DNA from: Oerskovia merdavium
GTDB taxonomy: Bacteria; Actinomycetota; Actinomycetes; Actinomycetales; Cellulomonadaceae
DNA: 64,000 nucleotides
Direction: 5' to 3'
Assembly: GCF_014836755.1 (NCBI RefSeq)
Contig: NZ_JACSQF010000002.1
Span: 302,963-366,962, forward strand
This document shows positions 1 through 8,694 of the stretch, piece by piece. Both the position numbers and the translations under genes were made by a program. A model generated the notes under the pieces. The model ran no database searches and had not been told where the DNA came from. It saw nothing but the letters and a program-made list of their open reading frames with translations. The stretch's first letter is position 1. The number at the start of each line of letters is the position of its first letter.

Positions 1-3000
1 GTGCCGCCGACCAGGTCGGAGTGCTTGATCGACGTCGAGGTGTGCGCCTCGCCGTCGACCGTGAGCGACTGGACGTAGACGTTGTCGACGCTGTTCTGCG
101 GGGCGTTGACGACCAGGTCGCCGCTCTCGAGGTGCACGGTCGCCTTGCTGAACTGCGGCGAGCCGATCGCGTACTCCTCCGAGCCGACCTGCAGGGGGTA
201 GATGCCGAGCGAGGACAGGATCCACCACGACGACATCTCGCCGTTGTCCTCGTCACCGGGGTAGCCCTGGCCGATGTCGCTGCCCACGAACAGGCGGCGC
301 AGCGACTCGCGGACCTTCTCCTGCGTCTTGGACGGGGCACCGGCCGCGTCGTAGAGGTAGGGGATGTGGTGCGAGACCTGGTTGCTCATGCCCCACTGGC
401 CCATGCGGACGTCACGTGCTTCGAGACGCTCGTGGATGCCGCCGTTGGGTGCCTTCTCCGGGGTGCTGAAGAACAGGTCGAGCTTGGCCTCGAGTCCGTC
501 CTGCCCGCCGTAGAGGTTGGCGAGGCCCTGACCGTCCTGGGGGGCGTGGAACGCGAAGTTCCAGCCGCTGGTCTCGGTGTAGGGACCGCCCCAGTCCTCG
601 GGGTTGAACGTCTCGGGCGACTTCTCGAACGTCCCGTCCGCGTTGCGGCCCTGGAAGAAGCCCGTGGCCGGGTCGAACAGGTTGACGTAGTGCGTCGCGC
701 GCTCGAGGAAGTACTCGGACTCCTCGCGCAGCTGCTCGCGGCGCTCGTCGGGCGTGGCGGGGTCCTCGGCGAGGGCCGCAGCCATGTTGCCGATGCCGAA
801 GTCGTTGATGAGCCCCTCGAGGCCCCACGACACGGACTCGTGCGTGGACGCCTGGGTGTAGCCGAGGAACTGCGACGTGTCGAGGCCCTTGCGGCCCACG
901 GCGTTGTTCGGCGGCAGGACGGTCGCGTTCTTGAGCGCGGCGTCGTACGTCGCGAGCGGGTCCGCGAGCGGGACGCCCTTGAGGTACGCGTCGGCGAAGG
1001 CCACGTCCGAGCTGGTGCCGGTCATGAGGTCCGCGTAGCCCGGGGAGGACCAGCGGGCGACCCAGCCGCCGTCACGGTACTGCTGGACGAACCCGTCGAC
1101 GAGCTCGGCCGCCAGCTCCGGGTAGAGGAGCGAGTAGGCGGGCCAGGCCGTGCGGTAGGTGTCCCAGAAGCCGTTGTTGACGTAGATCTTGCCGTCGACG
1201 ATCTTGGCGTTCGTCGTGGTGTCGCTCGCGCTGCCGGTCTTGGCCGCGACGGGGCTCGCGTACTGGAACTTCGGCGCCTCGGCCGTGCCCGTGTTCTCGA
1301 ACTGCGAGTTGGGGTACAGGTTGAGGCGGTAGAGGTTGGAGTAGAGCGTCGTGAGCTTGTCCTCGTTGGCGCCCTCGACCTCGATGACCTTCAGGCGGTC
1401 GTTCCAGGAGGACTGCGCCGCGGAGCGCACGTCCTCGAAGGACCTGCCCGTGACCTCGAGGTCGAGGTTCTTGCGGGCCTGCGCCTGGCTGATGAAGGAC
1501 GTGGCCACGCGGAGCTCGACGGTCTTGTCCGACGAGGTGTCGAACGTCGCGAACCGGGCGTTGGCGCGGTTGCCCGCGGCGGTCCCGACCGCGCTGGGCA
1601 GGCGGTCGAACGTCCCGGAGATGAACATGCGCGACCGTCCGGCCGAGAGGCCGCTGCCGCCGTCGACCCAGCCGGAGAGCGTGCCGCTCGCGGCGTCGTA
1701 GGCCAGCTTGGCGTCGCCGCTCACGCTGTCGACGAGGACCTGGCCCTGGTCGGTCGCGTAGGAGAAGCGGAGCACCGCGCCGTGGTCGGTCGGGGTGACC
1801 TCGGCCTGGATGCCGTTGGTGAACCGCACCCCGTAGTAGTCGGGCTGCGCGGTCTCGTCGTCGTGCGTGAACTCGAGCGCGCGCGTGCCGAGCGTGGCGT
1901 TGGGCGTGCCGCCGCCCGCCGCGGGCAGGAACGCGAGCTGGTTGCGGTCGCCCATCCAGGGGCTGGGCTCGTGCGAGACGCCGATGCCCTGGAGCTGGGG
2001 CTTGTTGTTCGCGTTGTTCTGCTGCTGGTACGCGTAGAGCCAGCTCTGGGACGCCGCGTCGGTCATGGGCGTCCAGAAGTTGAAGCCGTTGGGCACCGCG
2101 GACGCGGGGATGTTGTTGCCGCGCGAGAACCCGCCGGTCGCGAACGTGCCACGGCGGGTGTCGACGTAGTTGGTCAGGCTCGACCCGTCGATCCGCTCGG
2201 GGCTCGCGGTGAGCGCGATGTCGTCGACCCAGCCCTGGAAGCGCGTCCCGGTCTTGCCCGTGGGGTTGTCGTAGCCGAGCAGGACCTCGTCGACCGTCTT
2301 GCCGGTCGCGACGCCGCCCAGGTCCACCTGGATCGAGTTCCACTGGTTGGCGTAGAGGATCTTGCCCGTGCCCTGGCCCTCGGGCGAGAACGGGGTGTCG
2401 TGCTGGTCGCGCGCGCCCAGCTCGGACAGGTAGGTCCCGTCGGTGAACTTCACGTCGACCGACGCGTACGTCGAGGGGTACGCGAGGTCGTTGAGGAGCT
2501 CGGGGAAGATCGTGTAGCTCAGGCGCGTGTCCTCGCCCACGGTGACGTCGACGTCGTCGTACAGGAGGTTGGTCGCGCTCGACGGCCCGTCGGCGAGCTG
2601 GCTGCCCGCGTAGCGCAGGGCCTTGGTGCCCGTGAAGCCGACGTTGGTCTTGATGGTCGGGCCGCTCGACGGGCCGGCGCCGACCTTGGTGACCATGGGC
2701 GTCTGCGCGGGGGCGGCGTTCAGGTCGGTCGAGAGGTTCCAGTCCGCGAGCTGGGTGAGCGGCTCGCCCGAGTTCGCGGTGACGTTGAGGCGGTAGTGCT
2801 GGTAGGTGCCGGGCGTCGTGACCTCGAAGACCCGTGCCTGCTTGCGCTGGGGGAAGTCCTCGTTGGTCCGCTGGTCGAGCGGGACCCACGTGGTGCCGTC
2901 CGTGGACCCTTCCAGGGTCCAGCTCTTGGGGTCGCGTCCCTCGGCGTCGTCGCCCGACGTCATCGAGTAGCCCGTGATCCGTACGGGCTCGGTGAACGCG

Positions 3001-3434
3001 TAGGCGACCCAGCCGGTCGTGGTCCGGGTGAGCCACTTGGTGCCCGAGTTGTCGTCGGCGAGCTTGGCCGCGCCCTCGTTGGGGAGGTTCTCGCCGCTCG
3101 CGGTCACTCCCGCGAGCTTGCCGAGCGCGCTGCCGGGCAGCGTGGAGACGGGTCCGGTGACGTTGGACTGCCAGGGCGCGCCGTCGCGCTGGGCGACGGT
3201 CGTGTCGAGGGCTGCGGCGTCACCGGTCTCGAACGACGTCGAGAAGTCGCCGGGCTCGGGTGCGGCCGAGGCCGTCCCGACGCCCAGCGGGAGCATGGGC
3301 AGGGCGAGGCCGGCCGCGAGGACGCCCGCGATGCGGCGTCGGCCCTTGCCCGCGGGTGTGCCGGGAGAGGTGGGCTTGCTGCCCGACGGCGCATCCGCCG
3401 TCGGGCGTTCGTGCGTGGGTGGGTACCAGCTCAT
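1..3434 (-). CDS. Secreted GH92 alpha-mannosidase, 3' end outside window
   Basis: The gene begins at ATG 3434, with GAAGGAGA about 10 bases upstream, and runs off the window start after about 1144 codons, so the C-terminus is missing. A signal peptide covers roughly residues 30-58 (basic KGRRR, hydrophobic stretch, ASA-A cleavage-like site). An F5/8C-like sandwich (about 60-180) and a lectin-like region (about 190-370) follow. The GH92 N-domain starts near residue 380 (NYVDTRRGT, SRGNN) and the catalytic toroid lies at about 620-1140, with VNNGFWDTYRTAWP around residue 754. GH92 enzymes are calcium-dependent exo-alpha-mannosidases; the linkage cut here cannot be told from sequence. It carries its own copy of the locus operator at 3553-3566 and is split from the upstream permease genes by strong hairpins, so it is probably a separate transcript of the same regulon. 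Confidence 0.9.
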   Translation of the reverse strand, partial: MSWYPPTHERPTADAPSGSKPTSPGTPAGKGRRRIAGVLAAGLALPMLPLGVGTASAAPEPGDFSTSFETGDAAALDTTVAQRDGAPWQSNVTGPVSTLPGSALGKLAGVTASGENLPNEGAAKLADDNSGTKWLTRTTTGWVAYAFTEPVRITGYSMTSGDDAEGRDPKSWTLEGSTDGTTWVPLDQRTNEDFPQRKQARVFEVTTPGTYQHYRLNVTANSGEPLTQLADWNLSTDLNAAPAQTPMVTKVGAGPSSGPTIKTNVGFTGTKALRYAGSQLADGPSSATNLLYDDVDVTVGEDTRLSYTIFPELLNDLAYPSTYASVDVKFTDGTYLSELGARDQHDTPFSPEGQGTGKILYANQWNSIQVDLGGVATGKTVDEVLLGYDNPTGKTGTRFQGWVDDIALTASPERIDGSSLTNYVDTRRGTFATGGFSRGNNIPASAVPNGFNFWTPMTDAASQSWLYAYQQQNNANNKPQLQGIGVSHEPSPWMGDRNQLAFLPAAGGGTPNATLGTRALEFTHDDETAQPDYYGVRFTNGIQAEVTPTDHGAVLRFSYATDQGQVLVDSVSGDAKLAYDAASGTLSGWVDGGSGLSAGRSRMFISGTFDRLPSAVGTAAGNRANARFATFDTSSDKTVELRVATSFISQAQARKNLDLEVTGRSFEDVRSAAQSSWNDRLKVIEVEGANEDKLTTLYSNLYRLNLYPNSQFENTGTAEAPKFQYASPVAAKTGSASDTTTNAKIVDGKIYVNNGFWDTYRTAWPAYSLLYPELAAELVDGFVQQYRDGGWVARWSSPGYADLMTGTSSDVAFADAYLKGVPLADPLATYDAALKNATVLPPNNAVGRKGLDTSQFLGYTQASTHESVSWGLEGLINDFGIGNMAAALAEDPATPDERREQLREESEYFLERATHYVNLFDPATGFFQGRNADGTFEKSPETFNPEDWGGPYTETSGWNFAFHAPQDGQGLANLYGGQDGLEAKLDLFFSTPEKAPNGGIHERLEARDVRMGQWGMSNQVSHHIPYLYDAAGAPSKTQEKVRESLRRLFVGSDIGQGYPGDEDNGEMSSWWILSSLGIYPLQVGSEEYAIGSPQFSKATVHLESGDLVVNAPQNSVDNVYVQSLTVDGEAHTSTSIKHSDLVGG

Positions 3435-3552
3435 GTCGTGCGATCTCCTTCGATCGTTCCGGCCACAGTTGGTGCAGCGGGGTCTTCTTCCGTGCGGTGC
3501 GGGCCGCCGGGTGGCGGTCCGCGGGTCTCGGTCTCCCGTCCCCCCGGGAAAC

Positions 3553-3566
3553 CGACAGCGCTGTCA
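3553..3566. promoter_or_regulatory. LacI-type operator before the first GH92 gene
   Basis: CGACAGCGCTGTCA contains the perfect 12-base palindrome GACAGCGCTGTC. It matches the operators at 7039-7052 and 8489-8502, with one outer base changed. It lies about 120 bases upstream of the GH92 start on the minus strand. It is the probable binding site of the LacI protein encoded at 7279-8355. Confidence 0.8.
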
Positions 3567-3581
3567 GGTTGGTGCAAGCAA

Positions 3582-3619
3582 CTCCCTCGTCGACCCTTCT
3601 CAGAGGGTCGACGAGGGAG
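3582..3619 (-). terminator. Strong hairpin upstream of the GH92 operator
   Basis: CTCCCTCGTCGACCCT (3582-3597) pairs perfectly with 3604-3619 across a six-base loop. There is no U-tract. It lies between the permease terminator at 3670-3715 and the operator at 3553, so it may act as a second terminator insulating the GH92 promoter. Confidence 0.55.
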
Positions 3620-3669
3620 CGCCGTTCCCCGGTGCACAGCGTCGGACACCGGAAGTCTGGGGCTCGGCG

Positions 3670-3715
3670 CGGCTGCCGGCCCGCCCCGGGGGTACCCGGG
3701 GCGGGCCGGCAGCCG
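3670..3715 (-). terminator. 21-bp perfect stem terminator after the sugar permease operon
   Basis: Bases 3670-3690 pair perfectly with 3695-3715 around a GGTA loop. The hairpin starts five bases after the stop of the permease gene at 3720. It lacks a U-tract, which is common in high-GC actinobacteria. It would end transcription of the binding-protein/permease operon before the GH92 gene. Confidence 0.75.
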
Positions 3716-3719
3716 GACG

Positions 3720-4634
3720 TCAGCCCTTCACGGAGCCGGACATGAGCCCGCCCATGAAGTACTTGCCGAGCAGGATGTAGACGATGAGCGTCGGGAGCGA
3801 GGCGAACAGGGCCCCCGCCATCGAGACGCCGTAGTTCTGCAGCAGGGCGCCGTTCGCGAGGTTGTTGAGCGCGAGCGTGACCGGGCCGTTCTGGCTCGAG
3901 GAGAAGAACACCGCGAAGAGGAAGTCGTTCCACGCCGAGGTGAACTGCCAGATGAGCACGACCACGAAGCTCGGGATCGAGATCGGCAGGACGATCGACC
4001 AGTACGTGCGGAGCATGCCCGCGCCGTCGACGCGCGCGGCCTCGATGAGCTCGTTCGGCACGGTCTGGTAGTAGTTGCGGAAGATCAGGGTCGTGATCGG
4101 CAGGCCGTAGATCACGTGCAGCAGGATCAGCGTCGGGATGCCGCTCGGCAGGTTGAGGTCCTGGACCAGCTGGTTGAGCGGGATGATCACCGCCTGGTAC
4201 GGGATGAACATGCCGAACAGGATGAGCGTGAAGACGAGGTTCGCCCCGCGGAAGGTCCAGCGCGAGAGCACGAACCCGTTGAGCGACCCGAGGAACGCCG
4301 CGATGATCGCCGAGGGGATCACCATCTGCAGCGTGCGCAGGATCGCCGGCGACAGCGCGGTCCAGGCCGCCTGCCAGTTCTCCGTGGTCCACACCTGGGG
4401 CAGGTTCCACGCGCGGCTCGGGGCCGCGTCACCGGCCCCCTTGAAGCTCGTCACGAACAGGACGTAGACGGGCACGAGGACGATCAGCACGAACAGGATG
4501 AGGATCGCGTAGCGCAGCGTGCGCCCCAGGGAGAAGCGCTGGACGGGCTTCTTCTGCCGGCGCGAGCCTGCCGCACCGGAGCCCGATCCCGAGCCGGGGG
4601 TCTGCGCCTCGACGGGCGTGGCGACGGCGGTCAT
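3720..4634 (-). CDS. Sugar ABC transporter permease (MalG-type)
   Basis: This 304-residue inner-membrane protein of the binding-protein-dependent transport family has a basic, Ser/Gly-rich N-tail (about 1-35) followed by six membrane spans. The cytoplasmic EAA loop that contacts the ATPase reads EAARVDGAGMLRTYW (about residues 200-215). The ending MGGLMSGSVKG is typical of MalG-type subunits. Its ATG overlaps the stop of the partner permease (ATGA), implying translational coupling. No ATPase is encoded nearby; many actinobacteria share one MsiK-type ATPase among such importers. The substrate is most likely a manno-oligosaccharide, inferred from the GH92 neighbours and shared operator. Confidence 0.9.
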   Translation of the reverse strand: MTAVATPVEAQTPGSGSGSGAAGSRRQKKPVQRFSLGRTLRYAILILFVLIVLVPVYVLFVTSFKGAGDAAPSRAWNLPQVWTTENWQAAWTALSPAILRTLQMVIPSAIIAAFLGSLNGFVLSRWTFRGANLVFTLILFGMFIPYQAVIIPLNQLVQDLNLPSGIPTLILLHVIYGLPITTLIFRNYYQTVPNELIEAARVDGAGMLRTYWSIVLPISIPSFVVVLIWQFTSAWNDFLFAVFFSSSQNGPVTLALNNLANGALLQNYGVSMAGALFASLPTLIVYILLGKYFMGGLMSGSVKG

Positions 4635-5536
4635 CGGATCTTCTCCTTGCGGTTCAGGGAGATCAGGTAGGGCACGATCACGAAGGCCACGATGACCAGC
4701 AGGATCGCGCCGACGGCCGCAGCGTTCGCGTAGTCGAAGCTGGACTTGAAGACGTACATGTCGACGGCCGGAACCTTGGTCTGGTAGTTCGAGGGCTTGG
4801 AGATCGACATGATGAGGTCGAACGCCTTGAGGGACATGTGGCCCACGATGATGAGGGCCGAGAGGGCGATCGGCGTGAGCTGCGGGAACAGCACGTGGCG
4901 GTAGAGCTTCCACTCGTTGGCGCCGTCCATGCGGGCCGCCTCGCGCAGCTCGTCCGGGATCCCGCGGAAGCCCGCGAGGAACAGTGCCATGACATAGCCG
5001 GAGAGCTGCCAGATCGCGGGGATCGCGATGGCGGCGATACCGAACGTGACGTTGTTCCACCAGTTGTTCTGGAGGGCGTCCAGACCGATCATCTGGAACA
5101 GCCGGTTGAGGCCGCTCGCGTTCTCCCCCTGGTTGGAGTTGAGGAGCCAGCGCCACACGACGCCCGAGGCGACGAACGAGACCGCCATGGGGAACAGGTA
5201 GACGGCGCGGAAGAACCCCTCGCCCTTGATGGGCTTGTCGAGGAGCCAGGCCCAGACGAAGCCGACGACCATGGTGCCGACCAGGAAGACCACGGTGTAG
5301 ATCAGGAGGTTCATCAGCGAGTGCTGGAACTCCGGGCTCGCGAGCAGGTCGAGGTAGTTCTGGAAGCCGACCCGCGAGACGGGGGCCTGCCCCGTGGACT
5401 GCGCGGCCTTGTGCATGTCCGTGGTCGAGGTGGAGAAGTTGATCCCGATGAGGCCGTAGACGAAGACCCCCACCAAGATCAGTGACGGGGCGACGAGGAG
5501 CAGTGGCGGGCCCCATCGTCGAGCGGACTGGATCAC
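4631..5536 (-). CDS. Sugar ABC transporter permease (MalF-type)
   Basis: This is a 301-residue permease with six predicted spans and the EAA motif EAARMDGANEWKLYR (about 200-215). I chose GTG 5536 because GGGAGG lies eight bases upstream; a TTG at 5551 is in frame but lacks such a site. It forms the heteromeric membrane channel with the protein encoded at 3720-4634, whose start overlaps its stop. The upstream binding-protein gene is 195 bases away and separated by the hairpin at 5669-5702, probably within one operon. It presumably imports mannosides released by the extracellular GH92 enzymes. Confidence 0.9.
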   Translation of the reverse strand: MIQSARRWGPPLLLVAPSLILVGVFVYGLIGINFSTSTTDMHKAAQSTGQAPVSRVGFQNYLDLLASPEFQHSLMNLLIYTVVFLVGTMVVGFVWAWLLDKPIKGEGFFRAVYLFPMAVSFVASGVVWRWLLNSNQGENASGLNRLFQMIGLDALQNNWWNNVTFGIAAIAIPAIWQLSGYVMALFLAGFRGIPDELREAARMDGANEWKLYRHVLFPQLTPIALSALIIVGHMSLKAFDLIMSISKPSNYQTKVPAVDMYVFKSSFDYANAAAVGAILLVIVAFVIVPYLISLNRKEKIR

Positions 5537-5668
5537 CGGTGATCCTCCCAAGGTGTGGGCACCTCCCGACGGCTCTCACGGCGCACAGAGGTGCGACGGG
5601 GCCCTGCCGGTGACGGTGCGTAGGAAACGAGCTGCGGGTACGGCGGGGTGGGGCGGGCCGTCCGGGGC

Positions 5669-5702
5669 CCGTCGCGGAGCTGCGCGAGCAGCACCGCGAC
5701 GG
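5669..5702 (-). terminator. Intercistronic hairpin between binding-protein and permease genes
   Basis: CCGTCGCGG and GCTGC pair with GCAGC and CCGCGACGG, with one A-A mismatch and a GCGA tetraloop. It follows the binding-protein stop (5731) by about 30 bases. Such hairpins usually leave binding-protein mRNA more abundant than permease mRNA, by partial termination or 3'-end protection. Confidence 0.7.
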
Positions 5703-5730
5703 ACGACCCCGGTCGACCGGTCAGGCGTCC

Positions 5731-7020
5731 TTACTCGGCGGCAGCGGCGGCCAGGTCGGCCTGGTACTGCGCGAGGTCGGAAGCACCCGAGGTGAACTTG
5801 CTCGTCGCGTCCGAGATGCCGTTCAGGACGGCGATCGAGGCAGCCGCACCGTGAGCGAGCGAGGGGACGATCGTGTCCTCCGCGAAGGACGTGATGGCGG
5901 TCTGCTGGTACTCCGAGAAGTCAGCAGGGTTCGCGTCGGTACGGGCCGGGATGGAGCCCTTGGCCTTGTTGAACGCCGTCTGGCCCTCGAGGCTGGACAC
6001 GGTCTCGATCCAGGCCTTGGCGCCGTCGGGGTTCTTGGCACCCACGGGGAGCGTGAACGAGTCGGCGAGGAAGCCGAACATGCCGTCCGTCCCGGGGACC
6101 GGGAAGTACGTGAAGTCGGCACCGGCGGTCTTGCCGGCCTCTTCGAACGCGGCCACGGCCCAGTCACCCATGACGTTGAACGCTGCCTGGCCGTCCATGA
6201 CGAGCTGCGTCGCCTCGGGCCAGTCCAGACCGTCACGGTCGGTGTTGGTGTAGCTCATGAGCTTCTGGAAGTCCTCGAGAGCTGCCGTGACCTCGGGGCT
6301 CTCCCAGTCGGTCGAACCGTCCCACAGGCCGTTGTAGGCCTCGGCACCCAGGTCGGCCATGAGGACCGTCTCGAGCAGGTTGACCTGGGTCCACGTCGTG
6401 GCGACCGAGAGCGGGGTCTTGCCCGTGGCCTTGACGGCGTCGAGGGCGACGAACCAGTCGTCCATGGTCTCGTACGTGGCCGCCGGGTCGAGGCCGGCCT
6501 CGGTCAGCACGGCCGGGTTGGCCCAGACCATGTTGGAGCGGTGGATGTTGGAGGGCATCGAGTAGATCTTGCCGTCCACCGTGAGGAGGTCGATCAGGTC
6601 TGCGGGGAAGACGTCCTTGACGCCGTACTGGTCGTACAGGTCCGAGATGTCCTCGAGCTGCGCGGCGTCGATGTAGTCCGTGAGCTCCTTGCCGGCGTGG
6701 GCCTGGAACGTGTCCGGCGGGTCGTTGGCCTGGAGCCGGGTCTGGAGGAGGTCCTTCGCGGCCGAGCCGGCACCACCGGCGACCGCGCCGTTCTCGAAGG
6801 TGAAGTCGGGGTGCTGCTCGTCGAAGACCGTGACGAGGGCGTCGAGCCCTGCCTTCTCCGAACCGGCTGCCCACCAGGTGAAGACCTCGACGTTGCCGCC
6901 CGAGGCGGCGTCGGTGCCGCCCCCGGTCGAGTCGTTGCCGGAGTCTCCGCTGCAAGCTGCGAGGGCCAGGAGGGCAGCGGTGCCCACCAGTGCCCCAGCG
7001 ACGCGCAATCCGTTACGCAT
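5731..7020 (-). CDS. Extracellular sugar-binding lipoprotein of ABC importer
   Basis: This 429-residue protein has a lipoprotein signal: MRNGLRVAGALVG, then LALAAC with the lipobox Cys near residue 23. A Ser/Gly/Asp linker (24-43) leads into a cluster B (family 1) solute-binding fold beginning EVFTWWAAGSEKAGLDALV. AGGATCCC precedes the ATG at 7020. It should deliver sugar to the permeases encoded at 3720-5536 downstream in the same operon. A sigma-70-like promoter (7064-7093) with the locus operator just downstream of it controls the gene. Location next to two GH92 enzymes suggests mannose oligosaccharides as ligand; that is inference. Confidence 0.9.
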   Translation of the reverse strand: MRNGLRVAGALVGTAALLALAACSGDSGNDSTGGGTDAASGGNVEVFTWWAAGSEKAGLDALVTVFDEQHPDFTFENGAVAGGAGSAAKDLLQTRLQANDPPDTFQAHAGKELTDYIDAAQLEDISDLYDQYGVKDVFPADLIDLLTVDGKIYSMPSNIHRSNMVWANPAVLTEAGLDPAATYETMDDWFVALDAVKATGKTPLSVATTWTQVNLLETVLMADLGAEAYNGLWDGSTDWESPEVTAALEDFQKLMSYTNTDRDGLDWPEATQLVMDGQAAFNVMGDWAVAAFEEAGKTAGADFTYFPVPGTDGMFGFLADSFTLPVGAKNPDGAKAWIETVSSLEGQTAFNKAKGSIPARTDANPADFSEYQQTAITSFAEDTIVPSLAHGAAASIAVLNGISDATSKFTSGASDLAQYQADLAAAAAE

Positions 7021-7038
7021 GGGATCCTACTTTCGTGT

Positions 7039-7052
7039 TGACAGCGCTGTCA
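7039..7052. promoter_or_regulatory. Perfect LacI-type operator before the sugar importer operon
   Basis: TGACAGCGCTGTCA is a perfect 14-base palindrome located 18 bases before the lipoprotein start. It lies at about +5 to +18 relative to the promoter at 7064-7093, so a bound repressor would block initiation. It is identical to the site at 8489-8502. Confidence 0.85.
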
Positions 7053-7063
7053 GGAACAGGACG

Positions 7064-7093
7064 AACGTACGGCCGCTCAGCGGCACTTGTCAA
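7064..7093 (-). promoter_or_regulatory. Sigma-70-like promoter of the sugar importer operon
   Basis: Read on the minus strand, the -35 is TTGACA (7093-7088) and the -10 is TACGTT (7069-7064), separated by 18 bases. The predicted start is near 7057, immediately upstream of the operator at 7039-7052. Confidence 0.7.
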
Positions 7094-7278
7094 AGAAGTG
7101 CGCCGAATCGTTACCTGGGGGAGACCTCAGGTCGCCCCGAAGAGGACGACGACGACAAAGCGACCACTCGTGCGAGGCGCAGGATCGTGCGGATCCTCAC
7201 GGCCGGACGACGCGCGGGCACGGACACGGGGAACGCGGGGGGCAGGCGGACGCGGGGGCGGGACGGGGGGGTCGCGCC

Positions 7279-8355
7279 TCAGCCGACCGCCGGCACGCCC
7301 TCGAGAGGCGTCGCGAGCGCGATCTCGCCCGACCCGCGCGGGATCAGGACGGTGGGCACGACGCGCAGGTGCGCGGGCTCCCCGGGGGACTCGATGCGCG
7401 CCACGGCGAGCCGTGCGGCCTCCTGGCCCATCGCGGAGACCTCGTAGCCGACGACGCTGACCTCGAGGATGTCGGCGAGCTCGAAGTCGTCGAACCCGAC
7501 GAGCGCGACGTCTCGCCGTGCGCCGCGCGCCGCGGGGTGCAACGCCCGGAGCGCCCCCTGGGTGATCTTGTTGTTCGCCGTGAGTATCGCGGTGGGCGGC
7601 TCGTCGAGCGCGAGCAGCTCCTCGACCGCGAGGCGGGCCGTCTCGGCGTCGTGCAGCCCGTCGCGCACATAGCGTTCGGGATCCTCGATGCCCGCGTCCC
7701 GCAGGGCGTTGACGAAGCCCTCACGACGTTCCCGAAACGTCCAGAGCCGGGGCAGGTCCCCCGCGAGCGCGATCCTGCGGTGCCCTTGGTCGACGAGGTG
7801 GCGGGCGGCGGCCGCGGCCCCGGCCCGGTTGTCGAGCACCACGGTGTCCGCGTCGATCCCGCCCGGCGGGCGGTCGAGGAAGACGATCGGCACGCCGTCG
7901 GCGAGCTCGGAACGTAGGTACGAGTGATCGTCGGCCGTCGGGGCGATGAAGAGCGCGGCGACCCGCCGCTCGATGAGCGCGTCGATCAGCTCGCGCTCAC
8001 GATCCGCGTCCTCGTCGGAGCTCGCGGTGATGAGCTGGAGCCCGTGCTTGCGCAGCTCGCGCTCGATCCCGCTCGCGAGGTCCGAGTAGAACGGGTTGGC
8101 GATGTCACCGGTGACGAAGCCGACGAGCCGGGAGACGCCTCCGCGCGCGAGGTCCGCGGCCACGGCGTTGCGACGGAAGCCGAGCGCGTCGGCTGCCGCC
8201 CGGACCTTGAGCCGGGTGGGCTCGGAGACGCTCGGTTCGTTGTTGAGCACGCGAGAAGCGGTCTTGAGACTCACTCCTGCGGACTCGGCCACCGCCGCGA
8301 GGGTCGGGCGACCTCCACCGCGTGCAGCTCGGCCGTCCTTGGCCACCACATCCAC
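7279..8355 (-). CDS. LacI-family repressor of the mannoside locus
   Basis: From GTG 8355 this is a 358-residue protein. The N-terminal helix-turn-helix reads TLAAVAESAGVSLKTASRVL (about 17-36), followed by the hinge helix RRNAVAADLARGG and a periplasmic-binding-type sugar-sensing core (about 65-340). An upstream in-frame ATG (8481) would add 42 residues that do not resemble the family, so I rejected it; GTG codons at 8349 and 8346 are also possible. It sits between the importer operon and the divergent GH92 gene, and three near-identical palindromes flank these transcripts. It is therefore the likely local repressor, released by a mannoside. The 8489-8502 operator may also autoregulate it. 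Confidence 0.9.
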   Translation of the reverse strand: MDVVAKDGRAARGGGRPTLAAVAESAGVSLKTASRVLNNEPSVSEPTRLKVRAAADALGFRRNAVAADLARGGVSRLVGFVTGDIANPFYSDLASGIERELRKHGLQLITASSDEDADRERELIDALIERRVAALFIAPTADDHSYLRSELADGVPIVFLDRPPGGIDADTVVLDNRAGAAAAARHLVDQGHRRIALAGDLPRLWTFRERREGFVNALRDAGIEDPERYVRDGLHDAETARLAVEELLALDEPPTAILTANNKITQGALRALHPAARGARRDVALVGFDDFELADILEVSVVGYEVSAMGQEAARLAVARIESPGEPAHLRVVPTVLIPRGSGEIALATPLEGVPAVG

Positions 8356-8694
8356 CCCCGCACGATCGACTGGCGGGATTCTTCCACACCCCAGCGCGTC
8401 CCGGCCCGGAGTGCCACCTGACCCACTCGTTGCGACGAGGGGCTGGTCAGGACGACTCCGGTGTGTATAGGGTGAGTACACCCGACCATGACAGCGCTGT
8501 CAAGTCGAGACGAGCACACAGACCGGACAGCGGACCCTCCTGCCGCTCACCTGCGGCGACCGACACGACACCCGCCCGACCCTCGCACCACCTGCCTCAC
8601 TCCCGAACCTGCCCGACGGCGCCGCGCACCCCCGCGCGACGCCGCTCCCGGGCGTGCACCGGGGGCGGGCAGCACCCCCGAGAGGACACGTCCC
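8356..8694. other. Divergent control region between lacI-type gene and GH92 gene
   Basis: These 339 bases separate the repressor (minus) from the second GH92 gene (plus). They hold the operator at 8489-8502, a weak plus-strand -10 candidate TAGGGT (8468-8473) and a long leader of about 190 bases before the GH92 start. I see no convincing further gene. The in-frame ATG at 8488 overlaps the operator and would give a proline/arginine-rich non-signal N-terminus. Confidence 0.6.
8489..8502. promoter_or_regulatory. Perfect LacI-type operator before the second GH92 gene
   Basis: TGACAGCGCTGTCA is identical to 7039-7052. It lies in the divergent region, about 134 bases before the repressor gene and 193 bases before the GH92 start, so it could control both directions. 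Confidence 0.85.

Noticed and set aside
21..4670. 1549-codon open frame on the plus strand
   Set aside because: It lies antisense to the GH92 and permease genes, is Arg/Val/Gly-rich without domains, and reflects the GC-rich third positions of the real genes.
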